In this document: one piece after another, positions 42,209 through 51,240 of the stretch | How positions within the stretch are numbered: position 1 is the first letter of the stretch | Layout: each line of letters begins with the position of its first letter | Source of the DNA: Saprospiraceae bacterium | Lineage (GTDB): Bacteria; Bacteroidota; Bacteroidia; Chitinophagales; Saprospiraceae | Assembly: GCA_026129545.1 (NCBI GenBank) | Contig: JAHCHX010000006.1 | Location: 62,001 to 126,000, forward strand | Direction of reading: 5' to 3' | DNA: 64,000 nt | Notes under the pieces: model-generated | Seen by the model: only the letters and a program-made list of their open reading frames with translations | Databases searched by the model: none | Told to the model about the DNA's origin: nothing | Program-made: the position numbers and the translations under genes

Positions 42209-42256
42209 TTGTCATGGTGGAGCACTTTTCCCCGCCAAAGCCCTCCACCATGACAA
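42209..42256. repeat. 48-bp hairpin related to the MITE-like element
   Basis: TTGTCATGGTGGAG and its exact complement CTCCACCATGACAA bound a 20-base centre. The centre includes CGCCAAAGCCCTCCACC, 17 bases identical to the terminal repeat of the 156-bp elements. It lies between the LolA-like and first permease genes and would be transcribed as an intra-operon hairpin. Confidence 0.7.
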
Positions 42257-42281
42257 CTCTGTTGTTATCAAACCAACACCT

Positions 42282-43496
42282 ATGCTCCTACAACTTGCAT
42301 GGCGCAATCTCTGGCGCAACCCCAACCGCTCGTTCATCACGATGGCATCAGTGTGGTGTGCGGTCGTGTTGGCCGTTGCCATGAGTAGCTTGCAAAAAGG
42401 CGTGTTCGACCATTTGATAGCCAATGTGGTCAGTTTCTACAGTGGCTATGTGCAAGTCCACCGGGCGGGCTATCAGTCGGAACAAACATTGGAAAATAGC
42501 TTTCCGCTGACTGATTCCATCCAAAAGGCCGTTTTGTCGAGTCCGGGCGTGGCCGCTGCGACACCACGACTGGAAGCCTTCGCGCTAGCCTCCACAGGTG
42601 AAAAAACCAAAGGTTGCCTCGTGGCTGGCATCGCCCCAGACACGGAAGAACGCGTCACGCGATTGAAAAGCAAGTTAGTGGCGGGTGCGTATTTGCAGGA
42701 CAGTGCACAGACGATTCTGATTGCGGAAGGTTTGGCCAAGCGCCTGCAAACAGGCCTTGGCGACACCGTCATCTTGCTTGGTCAGGGTTACTACGGCACC
42801 ACCGCAGCCGGAAAATATGCCATCGGCGGCATCCTGCGATTCGGCTCACCCGCACTCAACGACCAAGTGGTGTTCCTGCCATTGGCGGCAGCCCAACACT
42901 GGCTCGATGCACCGGGGCTGGCGACCACGCTGGTCGTTTCGCCCGAAAAGCCCACAGCCACCGAACGAACCGCCGCCCAACTTCGAGCCTCGCTCCCTCC
43001 CGATTTTGAAACCTTGACATGGCAGGAAATGATGCCCGACATCCACGAACATATCCAAACCGACACGGCAAGCGGCGCCATTATTTTAGGCGTACTGTAC
43101 TTGCTGATTTCGTTCGGCATTTTCGCCACATTGCTGATGATGCTGGCCGAGCGCCAACGCGAATTTGGGATGCTCGTCGCGTTGGGCATGAAAAAACGCC
43201 AGCTTGCCCAAATGGTCATGTTCGAGTCGGTGCTAATCACCTTGACGGGTTGCCTATTTGGTATTTTGGTCAGCATCCCTTTGGTCTGGTGGCTCAAGGA
43301 GCATCCCATCAGAATCACGGGCGAGATGGCAGAGGTATATGAAAAATTCGGCTTTGAGGCCATATTCCCGGCATCGCTAGCCCCTTCCATCTTTTGGAAC
43401 CAAGCGCTGGCCGTCCTGATTATCGGTTTGTTGCTATCGCTCTACCCTATTGTCAAAGTATTGTTTCTTAAACCCGTAGATGCCATGCGAGCGTAA
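42282..43496 (+). CDS. FtsX/LolC-E-type ABC transporter permease 1
   Basis: 404 residues with the four-helix LolC/LolE/MacB layout. There is one N-terminal helix (SFITMASVWCAVVLAVAMSSL), a ~220-residue periplasmic domain, and three C-terminal helices starting at GAIILGVLYLLISFGIFATLLMMLAERQREFGMLVALGMKKRQL, the FtsX signature. It likely pairs with the second permease and the LolD-like ATPase to extract a lipidated substrate from the inner membrane for the LolA-like protein encoded upstream. The substrate is inferred from family only. Confidence 0.88.
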   Translation: MLLQLAWRNLWRNPNRSFITMASVWCAVVLAVAMSSLQKGVFDHLIANVVSFYSGYVQVHRAGYQSEQTLENSFPLTDSIQKAVLSSPGVAAATPRLEAFALASTGEKTKGCLVAGIAPDTEERVTRLKSKLVAGAYLQDSAQTILIAEGLAKRLQTGLGDTVILLGQGYYGTTAAGKYAIGGILRFGSPALNDQVVFLPLAAAQHWLDAPGLATTLVVSPEKPTATERTAAQLRASLPPDFETLTWQEMMPDIHEHIQTDTASGAIILGVLYLLISFGIFATLLMMLAERQREFGMLVALGMKKRQLAQMVMFESVLITLTGCLFGILVSIPLVWWLKEHPIRITGEMAEVYEKFGFEAIFPASLAPSIFWNQALAVLIIGLLLSLYPIVKVLFLKPVDAMRA

Positions 43497-43536
43497 ATTT
43501 TGAGCCATTCATCTCACCACTCAAACAGTCATCACA

Positions 43537-44748
43537 ATGCTAATCATCATTGCTTGGCGGAATTTATGGCGACACCGGACGCGCAGCCTTGCCATCATCA
43601 CGTCAGTGGCGCTGGGGGTGTGGGCAGGAGCGTTCATCGTGTCGCTCTACTACGGTATGGGCAACGAGCGTGTGCGCATCGCCATCGAGCAGGAAGTGTC
43701 GCACATTCAGGTGCATCATCCAAAATTCCGCGACGACCACGATGTGGTTTTCAATTTTGCGCTCGACAGCCTCGAAGCCGCCCTGCGCCACACACCCGGC
43801 GTGAAGGCTTTTTCGCTGCGCACCACGGTGCAAGGCATGTTGGCCAACGCCTCAGCTAGCAATGGCGTTCAGGTCAACGGCGTTGACCCTGATGCCGAAG
43901 ATAAGACACGGGGCTTGAAAAATTTCGTCATAGACGGCGGATACTTTGAAGCCGAGAAAAAGCATCAGGTGTTGGTCGGGAAAAAATTGGCCGATAAAAT
44001 GAAACTCGCGCCGGGCAACAAAATCGTGCTGACATTTCAAGACATAGAGCAAAACATCACTTCCGGCGCTTTTCGCATTGCCGGCATCTATGAAACTGCC
44101 AATGCCCCGCTCGACGAGCGCAACGTGTATGTGCGGCGCGGCGACCTCGACGATTTGCTCGACACCCCGGGACGTGGCACGGAAGCCGCTGTTCTACTGA
44201 CCGACGAAAGCGAATTGCCCGCCGCAATGGCTGCGCTCACGCGACAGCTGCCGGGGCTTGAGGTGCAAGACTGGCGCGCCATTTCGCCGGAGACAGCTCT
44301 TGTGATGTCTTCGCTCGATATATCTTCCTTTATCATCATTGCCATCATACTCATCGCACTGGCATTTGGCATCGTCAACACCATGCTCATGGCAGTGCTC
44401 GAACGCACCCGCGAAATCGGGATGCTGATGGCCGTCGGCATGACCAAGCTCCGGCTGTTCGGCATGGTCGTGCTGGAAACCCTGTTGCTGACGTTGACCG
44501 GATGCCCTATTGGGTTTGGGTTGGCTTGGCTGGCGAATGCCTGGCTTTCAAAAACGGGGATTGACCTGAGCGCCATCGCCGAAAACTTGCTGAAAGGCTT
44601 CGGATATGGCGCGGTGATTTATCCTGACCTACCTGGCGACAAAGTGTGGCAGATTATACAAATCGTCTTTGTCACGGCATTGCTCGCCTCAGTGTTTCCG
44701 GCATGGAAAGCACTTAAAATGAGACCCGCTGAAGCCATCAGGCATTGA
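43537..44748 (+). CDS. FtsX/LolC-E-type ABC transporter permease 2
   Basis: 403 residues, a diverged paralogue of the preceding permease with the same layout: an N-terminal WRNLWRHRTRSLAIITSVALGVWAGAFIVSLYYGM, a periplasmic domain, and a C-terminal IIIAIILIALAFGIVNTMLMAVLERTREIGMLMAVGMTKLRLFGMVVLETLLL. Two different permeases beside one ATPase mirror the LolC-LolE heterodimer. It starts 40 bases after permease 1, and the ATPase follows after 7 bases. Confidence 0.9.
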   Translation: MLIIIAWRNLWRHRTRSLAIITSVALGVWAGAFIVSLYYGMGNERVRIAIEQEVSHIQVHHPKFRDDHDVVFNFALDSLEAALRHTPGVKAFSLRTTVQGMLANASASNGVQVNGVDPDAEDKTRGLKNFVIDGGYFEAEKKHQVLVGKKLADKMKLAPGNKIVLTFQDIEQNITSGAFRIAGIYETANAPLDERNVYVRRGDLDDLLDTPGRGTEAAVLLTDESELPAAMAALTRQLPGLEVQDWRAISPETALVMSSLDISSFIIIAIILIALAFGIVNTMLMAVLERTREIGMLMAVGMTKLRLFGMVVLETLLLTLTGCPIGFGLAWLANAWLSKTGIDLSAIAENLLKGFGYGAVIYPDLPGDKVWQIIQIVFVTALLASVFPAWKALKMRPAEAIRH

Positions 44749-44755
44749 AAAAATT

Positions 44756-45457
44756 ATGAAGACAACAGTCATTGATATCCACAACGTCAGCAAAATTTAC
44801 AATCCCGACACTATTCCAGTGCATGCGGTGGACGGTGTGCACCTGCACATCGAACGAGGCGAATTCACGGCCTTGGTCGGCCCGTCGGGTTCGGGCAAAA
44901 CAACTTTGCTCAACATCATCGGCGGCCTCGATGCGCCTACAGAAGGCAAGGTCGTCATCAACGACACGGACATCACGGCCCTGTCGCCCAATCGGTTGAT
45001 TCAGTTCCGCCTGCACAATATCGGCTTTGTGTTCCAATCGTTCAACCTGATTCCGGTGCTGACCGCCGGCGAAAATGTGGAGTTTATCATGCTTTTGCAA
45101 GGCGCACCAAAGGCCGAGCGCGAACGGCGCGTGAAAGAGCTAATGCACGCCGTCGGCCTCAGCGACAAAATGGACGTGCGCCCCGCACGGCTTTCAGGTG
45201 GTCAGCAACAGCGCGTCGCCGTCGCAAGAGCGCTGGCATCCAAGCCTCAATTCATCCTCGCTGACGAGCCTACGGCCAACCTCGACTCCCAATCGGCCAC
45301 GAACCTGCTTGATATGATGGCACAACTCAACCGCGAAGAGGGCATGACTTTTATCTTTTCAACGCACGATGCCCGCGTCATCGAACGCGCCCGCCGGGTC
45401 ATCAAACTGGTGGATGGGCGGATTGCGTCGGACACGGCGAGCGTCAGTGTGGCTTGA
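44756..45457 (+). CDS. LolD/MacB-type ABC transporter ATP-binding protein
   Basis: 233 residues. Walker A VGPSGSGKTTLLN, Q-loop VFQSFNLIPVLTAGENVEF, signature LSGGQQQRVAVARAL, Walker B FILADEPTANLDS and the His switch FIFSTHD are intact. QQQRVAVARAL and NLIPVLT are typical of the LolD/FtsE/MacB group. It energises the two adjacent permeases. It is not needed to explain the permease gene at 474-2909, which lies 40 kb away. Confidence 0.93.
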   Translation: MKTTVIDIHNVSKIYNPDTIPVHAVDGVHLHIERGEFTALVGPSGSGKTTLLNIIGGLDAPTEGKVVINDTDITALSPNRLIQFRLHNIGFVFQSFNLIPVLTAGENVEFIMLLQGAPKAERERRVKELMHAVGLSDKMDVRPARLSGGQQQRVAVARALASKPQFILADEPTANLDSQSATNLLDMMAQLNREEGMTFIFSTHDARVIERARRVIKLVDGRIASDTASVSVA

Positions 45458-45528
45458 GGGTTTGCCCGGCCAAGCGCGGCGGACGGGGTTCGAGGGGCCC
45501 ACAAACGAGCGTCCTAAAATGTGTTTTC

Positions 45529-46710
45529 ATGAAAACCTTTTTTATTACGGCGTTTCTCCTTTTCGTTTTCCCTTTCACATCAAAAGGGCAGGCCGACTCC
45601 ATGCCTGAGTCGGAGTCAAAACCCGCCCATTTCCATTTTCAAGGCTATCTCAAAGATTTGCAAACAGCGACCTTCACAAGGGACAAAGGCTCGCTTTTCA
45701 CGGGCAATTTTTTGCACAACCGCCTGAATTTCATCTACTATTTTTCGGAAAACATTTCGGCACGGCTGGAGCTGCGCACACGATTGTTCTGGGGCGAGCA
45801 GGTACGCTGGACACCGGGGTTTGCCGAGCAGATTGACTATGAAAATGGCTTGATGGACCTTTCGTGGGTGGCAGTGGACGAACCCGCCGTCGTGCTGCAC
45901 ACCATCACAGACCGGCTTTCCTTGAACTGGCGAAAACAAAGCTGGGATGTTACCATCGGGCGGCAACGGGTCAATTGGGGCATCACGACGGCTTGGACCC
46001 CCAACGACCTGTTCAATGCCTACAATTTTTTCGATTTCGACTATGAGGAGCGCCCAGGCAGCGATGCCATCCGGGTACGCTATCACACAAGCGGCATGTC
46101 AGGTTTCGACTTGGCCATAAGCCACGGCAAAGACTCCGCCTCGACCATTGCAGCATTGCTATACCGTTTCAATCGTGGGGGCTACGATTTTCAAATACTG
46201 GGAGGATGGTTTAGGGACGACCTCGCTGTGGGCACTGGGTGGGCGGGCAGCATCGGCAACGCCGGCTTCAAGGGCGAAGCGACTTGGTTCCAACCCCGAC
46301 AATCATTGGGCGACAGCACTGGCCTGCTGTCATTGACATTGGGCGGCGATTATAGTTTCCAGAACGGTTGGTACATCGGCGGGGCATTTCTTTACACCTC
46401 GGGCGGCAGCGACGGCGCGGAAGCGTTGGAACAATTGGCTACCCAACAACTTTCCGCGAAACGATTGATGCCGTTCAGATACTCCCTGCTTGGGCAAGTC
46501 GCCAAATCCATCACGCCACTTTTCACAGCCAATCTGAGCCTGATTTATTGCCCCGGCGCGGATGCTTTTATCACATTCCCCGTGCTCACCTACTCGTTGA
46601 GCGACAACTGGGACGCAAACTTGGTGGCACAATCGTTTTTTGCGCCAGCGGGCGGTCAATTCAAAAATCTTGGCAACGCGCTCATTTTTAGGCTGAAATG
46701 GGGTTTTTGA
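45529..46710 (+). CDS. Porin-like outer-membrane beta-barrel protein of the LolA/ABC module
   Basis: About 393 residues from the ATG at 45529, which gives a good signal peptide (TFFITAFLLFVFPFTSKGQ). The mature protein shows long amphipathic strands, including FLHNRLNFIYYFSENISARLELRTRLFWG, a conserved-looking VTIGRQRVNWGITTAWTPNDLFNAYNFFDFDYEERPG, and a terminal LGNALIFRLKWGF strand ending in Phe, the usual barrel signal. GRQRVNWG is shared with large porin-like barrels of unknown role. Co-directional with the ABC genes, it may be the outer-membrane end of the same route. Confidence 0.8.
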   Translation: MKTFFITAFLLFVFPFTSKGQADSMPESESKPAHFHFQGYLKDLQTATFTRDKGSLFTGNFLHNRLNFIYYFSENISARLELRTRLFWGEQVRWTPGFAEQIDYENGLMDLSWVAVDEPAVVLHTITDRLSLNWRKQSWDVTIGRQRVNWGITTAWTPNDLFNAYNFFDFDYEERPGSDAIRVRYHTSGMSGFDLAISHGKDSASTIAALLYRFNRGGYDFQILGGWFRDDLAVGTGWAGSIGNAGFKGEATWFQPRQSLGDSTGLLSLTLGGDYSFQNGWYIGGAFLYTSGGSDGAEALEQLATQQLSAKRLMPFRYSLLGQVAKSITPLFTANLSLIYCPGADAFITFPVLTYSLSDNWDANLVAQSFFAPAGGQFKNLGNALIFRLKWGF

Positions 46711-46772
46711 ATTTGGCCTGCGCAGTCACGCAAACCATTTTCATCTTGATAATTTTTTGAACTGCAAAACTT

Positions 46773-47069
46773 ATGAAAAAACATCGCGCCCTCCTAACCC
46801 TCTTGGCAGCCATTTTCATTTGCTGCCTTTTCGCAGCCTGCGCCAGCGTGGAGCCAGTCGAAACCTGCCTGACCGGTAAACGATATGGATTTTTCCACGG
46901 CCTGCTGCACGGGTTCATCACCCCTGTCAGTTTTGTGGCGAGCCTGTTCGACAACGAGGTCGCCATTTACGCCATCAACAACTCAGGCGGCTGGTACAAT
47001 TTCGGCTTCCTGCTCGGCTCCGGCGGTTGGGGATTTTTGGCAGGCAACAAGTCGAAAAAGGGCGATTGA
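46773..47069 (+). CDS. Small conserved lipoprotein
   Basis: 98 residues. Lipoprotein signal peptide ending in CLFAAC, with the lipidated Cys at about residue 24. It is followed by VETCLTGKRYGFFHGLLHGFITPVSFVASLFDNEVAIYAINNSGGWYNFGFLLGSGG. The Gly- and aromatic-rich mature part with possible hydrophobic segments suggests a membrane-associated peptide. It is last in the LolA/ABC/barrel run and 62 bases after the barrel gene, which makes it a plausible accessory subunit or cargo. Function unknown. Confidence 0.65.
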   Translation: MKKHRALLTLLAAIFICCLFAACASVEPVETCLTGKRYGFFHGLLHGFITPVSFVASLFDNEVAIYAINNSGGWYNFGFLLGSGGWGFLAGNKSKKGD

Positions 47070-47148
47070 AGAGGAGGCGAGGAGGCTCCTGCATCTACGA
47101 AACCTTGTTTTTCGCAGGTGCCGCACAGAACCATGCCCCTCCCATGAC

Positions 47149-48180
47149 TCACACCACGCCACCCACATACCACGCTGCCCCCAGCAAGGCACCTCGCTCG
47201 TTCAGCACCAGATGCACGGGCACCGATTCCAGCAAGGGCCGCAGGCGACCCACTTGGAAGAAGTGTTCGAGAAAAACGGCTTGCAGGTCGTCGTTCCAGA
47301 TTTTGGGCGGCACCCCGCCGCCGATGAAAACGCCGCCCGTTGCCTTGAGCTTTAAGGCGAGGTTGGCGGCCTCCATGGCAAGGTAGCGGGCAAAAAGGCG
47401 CAGCGTTTCCACACAAATAGGGCGCCCCGCCACTGCGCCGAGGCTGATGACCGCTGCCGGGTCTTGATATTCCATATTCTCCTCCACTTCGGCGGGTGCC
47501 GTCATTGACTTCACATCGCGGAGAAAGCGATACATCTGATGGATGCCGGGGCCAGACACCACGCGCTCCCAACTCACGCGGCCATATTTTTTTTCCAAAA
47601 AAAGGAGTAACGCGCAGTCAAATTCATCGCGGGGCGCAAAACCCGCGTGTCCGCCCTCTGTGGCAAAAGGATGCAGGGCGGTGCCATCCCAATAGAGACC
47701 CGCCTCACCAAGTCCTGTGCCGGGCGCTATGATGGCCGCGTTGCCAATAGCAGGCGAGGAGGCCCTAAAAATGGTTTGCACATCCGATGGCGTCAGCGCA
47801 GCCAATCCGTAAGCGTAGGCTTCGAGGTCGTTGAGCAAAAATACTTCCGGGATGCTCAATGCTTGGCTCAGGGCGGCCACTTCAATGTCCCAACCCAGAT
47901 TGGTGGCTTTTGCCTTGCCGCCCTGCACTGGCCCTGCGAAAGCGATACTCAATCGCGCAGGCCGCGAACCGTTGCCGACAAAATGACGCACGGCCTCGGC
48001 CAATGAGCCAAATGATTTGGAGGCATAGACGGCCTCTCGAACGATGGCCAACACTCCCCCGCGCATTTCAAAAAGTGCCAGCGCCGTTTTGGTGCCGCCC
48101 ACGTCGGCTGCGAGCAGCGGGACACCTTCGGGCAAGGGTGTCCGCTTGGGAAACGCGATTGGAAGAAAAGGCTGGTGCAT
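47149..48180 (-). CDS. glk: Glucokinase
   Basis: 343 residues of the non-ROK glucokinase family. ATP binding is shown by LLAADVGGTKTALALF and the second phosphate motif APGTGLGEAGLYWDG. The sugar-binding part has LLNDLEAYAYGL and EGGHAGFAPRDEFD, and GGVFIGGGVPPK lies near the C-terminus. It phosphorylates glucose to glucose 6-phosphate at the head of glycolysis. Convergent with the lipoprotein gene. Confidence 0.93.
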   Translation of the reverse strand: MHQPFLPIAFPKRTPLPEGVPLLAADVGGTKTALALFEMRGGVLAIVREAVYASKSFGSLAEAVRHFVGNGSRPARLSIAFAGPVQGGKAKATNLGWDIEVAALSQALSIPEVFLLNDLEAYAYGLAALTPSDVQTIFRASSPAIGNAAIIAPGTGLGEAGLYWDGTALHPFATEGGHAGFAPRDEFDCALLLFLEKKYGRVSWERVVSGPGIHQMYRFLRDVKSMTAPAEVEENMEYQDPAAVISLGAVAGRPICVETLRLFARYLAMEAANLALKLKATGGVFIGGGVPPKIWNDDLQAVFLEHFFQVGRLRPLLESVPVHLVLNERGALLGAAWYVGGVV

Positions 48181-48310
48181 CGCGAGTACAATTTGCTAAT
48201 GTGCTGTTTTGAGAATCCCGAAGCTTCGGGACAGGTGGCGCCAATGCTCAATGAGATGTGGCTCGTTTTAGGGCAAACCCAATTCGATGACGCGCTTCAA
48301 CATCAATCGC

Positions 48311-49135
48311 TTACCCCAGCGACACATCCAACACCATCATCACGCTGAAGCCCAACAAGGTGGCAAGTGTGGCGAGGTCAGTGTTGCCGGCGCGTTGAGA
48401 TTCCGGTATCAATTCCTCTACCACCACGAAAATCATGGCACCTGCGGCAAACGACAGCGCGTAGGGCAACATGGGTTTCATGGTCAGCACGGCCATAGCG
48501 CCCAATACGGCAAACACAGGCTCCACCACGCCCGAAAGCTGCCCATACCAGAACGACTTGGCACGCGACATCCCCTCCCGCCGAAGCGGCACGGACACAG
48601 CGGTGCCCTCTGGGAAATTCTGCAACCCGATGCCGATGGCCAATGCGACAGCGGCCCCGATGGTAGCGCCGGGCATACCGTGCACCACCCCACCAAAAGC
48701 TACGCCGATGGCAAGACCTTCAGGGATGTTGTGAAGCGTGATGGCCAGCACAAGCAACACGCTGCGCCGCCATTTGGTAGAGATGCCCTCGGCTTGGTCC
48801 ATGGCCAAATCGGGGTGCAAGTGCGGCAATATCTTATCCACGATGGAAAGAAAAATGCCGCCCGCCAAAAAGCCAATCAGCGCAGGCCCCCACTTTGGCA
48901 ACTCGCTCACTTCCTCGCTCATTTCGATAGCGGGCGCGAGCAACGACCAAAAACTGGCGGCAATCATCACGCCCGCGGCGAAGCCCATCATGGCATCGAG
49001 CACCCGTTGGTTCACGCTTTTGAAAAAGAAAACCAACGCGGCGCCCAACGCCGTGACGCCCCAAGTGAACAAGGTGGCAAAAAACGCCTGTGTGGTCGGG
49101 TGATACTGAGCGATAAAGTCAATGATTTCAGTCAT
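48311..49135 (-). CDS. ZIP-family divalent metal transporter (ZupT-like)
   Basis: About 274 residues from MTEIIDFI, eight helices. The metal-site motifs of ZIP proteins are present in consecutive helices: HNIPEGLAIGVAFGG and QNFPEGTAVSVPLR. A short cytosolic segment with HLHPDLAMDQAEG lies between helices 3 and 4. It probably imports zinc or related divalent cations. A start three codons upstream (49144) is equally possible. Confidence 0.9.
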   Translation of the reverse strand: MTEIIDFIAQYHPTTQAFFATLFTWGVTALGAALVFFFKSVNQRVLDAMMGFAAGVMIAASFWSLLAPAIEMSEEVSELPKWGPALIGFLAGGIFLSIVDKILPHLHPDLAMDQAEGISTKWRRSVLLVLAITLHNIPEGLAIGVAFGGVVHGMPGATIGAAVALAIGIGLQNFPEGTAVSVPLRREGMSRAKSFWYGQLSGVVEPVFAVLGAMAVLTMKPMLPYALSFAAGAMIFVVVEELIPESQRAGNTDLATLATLLGFSVMMVLDVSLG

Positions 49136-49321
49136 GGGAAGCAACAGGTCGGCTTAATTCACGGCGTGCCGGAGCACTATTTTCATCTGTTCCGATGCCG
49201 TGCGGTTCGGGTCGCTAAGGTATATTTCATGGTGTTTGCCTCGAACGGTCAAGCCGTTTTCTTTTGCAAAAGAAGGAAGTTTTTATAGGGCTGCGCTTTC
49301 CCTTCCCACTCCGACAGGAAT

Positions 49322-49358
49322 CTATACCTCGCGCCGCCAAGTTTTGGGCATGACAGCC
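49322..49358. repeat. Partial inverted copy of the dispersed repeat
   Basis: ATACCTCGCGCCGCCAA followed by GTTTTGGGCATGAC is the reverse complement of the 3' end of the repeat at 41195-41290 (GTCATGCCCAAAAC). The first 17 bases recur exactly at 15089-15105. Confidence 0.55.
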
Positions 49359-49370
49359 TCTTAGACGTTT

Positions 49371-49805
49371 TTAAGCCAACAAAGGCCGCAGTGCTGCTGG
49401 CAGCGTGGCGACGATATCTTTAATTTCCCCCGCTGAAACGTCTTTTTTCAATACAGTAAATACTGCATGGATGGCGTGTTCGACTTCGCGGTCGGTAACG
49501 AAATCATTTGCGGTGCCACGCCCGCCCTCTTCCCGCACTGCTTCAATGAAATCGCCCAACGTACGGAGTTTTTTGGATTCGTCGCTGATGCGCCAACCAT
49601 CCACATAGACAGCCTTGATAAGCATTGGCAATTGGGCGATGAGCTGAAGCGACTCTTGCGGCGACACTCGGTTGCGAAACGCATGAAGCACTGCTCGCAG
49701 GATGCGACCTGCCTTGGCCACGTTGTCGGGGTCATTGATTTCGCGGGCAACTTCCGTTAGGAATTGCTCGCCATCTTGGACGTACTTGTTGAAATTGAGT
49801 GCCAT
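49371..49805 (-). CDS. DUF2267 domain protein
   Basis: 144 residues from the ATG at 49805; an upstream extension of 79 codons is not protein-like. The sequence matches DUF2267: NFNKYVQDGEQFLTEVAREINDPDNVAKAGRILRAVLHAFRNRVSPQESLQLIAQLPMLIKAVYVDGW, then a second half-repeat with DREVEHAIHAVFTVLKKDVSAGEIKDIVATLPAALRPL. Members are small helical proteins of unknown function, often found near universal stress proteins, as here. Confidence 0.85.
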   Translation of the reverse strand: MALNFNKYVQDGEQFLTEVAREINDPDNVAKAGRILRAVLHAFRNRVSPQESLQLIAQLPMLIKAVYVDGWRISDESKKLRTLGDFIEAVREEGGRGTANDFVTDREVEHAIHAVFTVLKKDVSAGEIKDIVATLPAALRPLLA

Positions 49806-49947
49806 GTGGAAAATATTTAGAAAGGCCAACAAAGAGATGAGAAGACAAAAATGGATGTTACTGCAAGAGGTAGGGATGATTTCCGTCAGCCCCCGACTTG
49901 ATTGACAATGTCTTCCCAAACAAAGCCAGCGGTACCTCGAGCCGCTA

Positions 49948-49987
49948 TGATTTGTCAGATGCCTATGATTGATGCCCATTCTTCCAA
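49948..49987. repeat. Partial copy of the dispersed repeat (5' part)
   Basis: GATTTGTCAGATG and ATGATTGATG match the beginning of the 41195-41290 repeat, after which similarity is lost. It lies between the DUF2267 gene and the UspA fusion gene. Confidence 0.4.
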
Positions 49988-50082
49988 TCAAAAAACCCCG
50001 CCGGTACGCAGGGCGTGCCAACGGGGCGAACAAAAACCTCAAGCTTGAGAGGAGGTCAATAGGGTATGTTTTGAAGTAGGCG

Positions 50083-51240
50083 CTAACGCCCTTTCATGTC
50101 ATCGTCAGCGTGCATGATGAGCATCGGCAAGCCCGCGCCCAGCAGGGCCTTGCGCGTCACGCTTTTGTGCAGCAGGTTTTCCCAGAAGCTGCGTTGGTGC
50201 GTCACAAAAACCATCAAGTCAATGCCATGTTGGAAGGCATAATCGTTAAGCTGCTCCACCACGTCGTCGCCAATGACCTTGTTGAAAACAAAGGGGTATT
50301 CAGGTTCCGAGCGTTGGTAATCCACCTCGAACAGCTTCCGCTCCAAATTCAGTCCTTCCTCACCCGCCGGGCCGACGTGCACAAAATGCACCCGACCGCC
50401 GAATCGCTGCACGAACGCCACCGCTTGCTTCACGCGCAAGGCATCCAGCGAATCGAAATTGCTCGCGTAGAGCACATTTTTGAAACCATGAAAAGCGGCT
50501 TCCATCGGCACAAAAAGCACCGGACAATGCGAAGACTGCGACACTTCCGTGCTGACCGAGCCAAACAGGCTGCGTGCCACGCCGCCGCGCCCCGTAGTGC
50601 CCATCACGATGAGGTCTGCCTTGCGCGATTGCTCCTCGATAACCTCTTCGGGAAAACCATACAGCACCGTTGATTTGATGGCTGGAGCTGCGGTCTCATC
50701 GCCGTTTTTGGGGATTGGTGGGGTTTGGGCGGGTGGCTGGTAATCCACCTCGATTTTCTTAAGCGTATCCTTGATAAAGGCATCCAGCTCCGTCTGCACC
50801 GTTTTTTTGTAGCTCGACAAAAAACCCGACGCGGAAGGCAGGCTGCCTTCAAAAATACTATCCATCGCATACACCACCTCTATTTTGGCATCCAATTGCT
50901 GAGCCAGCTGCCAAGCGAACACCAATGCGTTGCCCGACGGCTCGCTGATGTCCACTGGCACCGTGATATTTTGCAAGCGATACAATTTGCTCTTGTAGAG
51001 ATAGCGATTTTGGAAGATGGCAGTCAGCTCTTCCACTGTGGGCACACGACCTTCCACTACCATATCGCCGTCGAGCATCAGCGCGGGGGTGTCCGTCACG
51101 CCATCGGCTCGGATGGCGTTCGGCTCCGACACCTCCACCACTCGATTGTCCAGCGGAAAATCCGAGAGGGCGCGGGTGAGGTTGTCGCGCAGGCGGCGAG
51201 TAGCCTCGTCATGTTCTCCAAAAACTTTTATAGTGGTCAT
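50083..51240 (-). CDS. Thioredoxin-like domain fused to tandem universal stress protein domains
   Basis: 385 residues. The first ~78 resemble a small thioredoxin-like fold: IKVFGEH, a central VVEVSEPNAIRADGVTDTPALMLDGDMVVEGRVPTVEELTAIF with the cis-Pro type TPAL, but no CxxC. Two UspA domains follow, ~88-245 and ~250-382. The first has a perfect G-2x-G-9x-G(S/T) nucleotide motif (GTTGRGGVARSLFGS) and should bind ATP. The second lacks it (HQRSFWENLLHKSVT). It is probably a cytosolic stress sensor or chaperone-like protein. The same-strand DUF2267 and CBS genes form a stress cluster with it. Confidence 0.85.
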   Translation of the reverse strand: MTTIKVFGEHDEATRRLRDNLTRALSDFPLDNRVVEVSEPNAIRADGVTDTPALMLDGDMVVEGRVPTVEELTAIFQNRYLYKSKLYRLQNITVPVDISEPSGNALVFAWQLAQQLDAKIEVVYAMDSIFEGSLPSASGFLSSYKKTVQTELDAFIKDTLKKIEVDYQPPAQTPPIPKNGDETAAPAIKSTVLYGFPEEVIEEQSRKADLIVMGTTGRGGVARSLFGSVSTEVSQSSHCPVLFVPMEAAFHGFKNVLYASNFDSLDALRVKQAVAFVQRFGGRVHFVHVGPAGEEGLNLERKLFEVDYQRSEPEYPFVFNKVIGDDVVEQLNDYAFQHGIDLMVFVTHQRSFWENLLHKSVTRKALLGAGLPMLIMHADDDMKGR

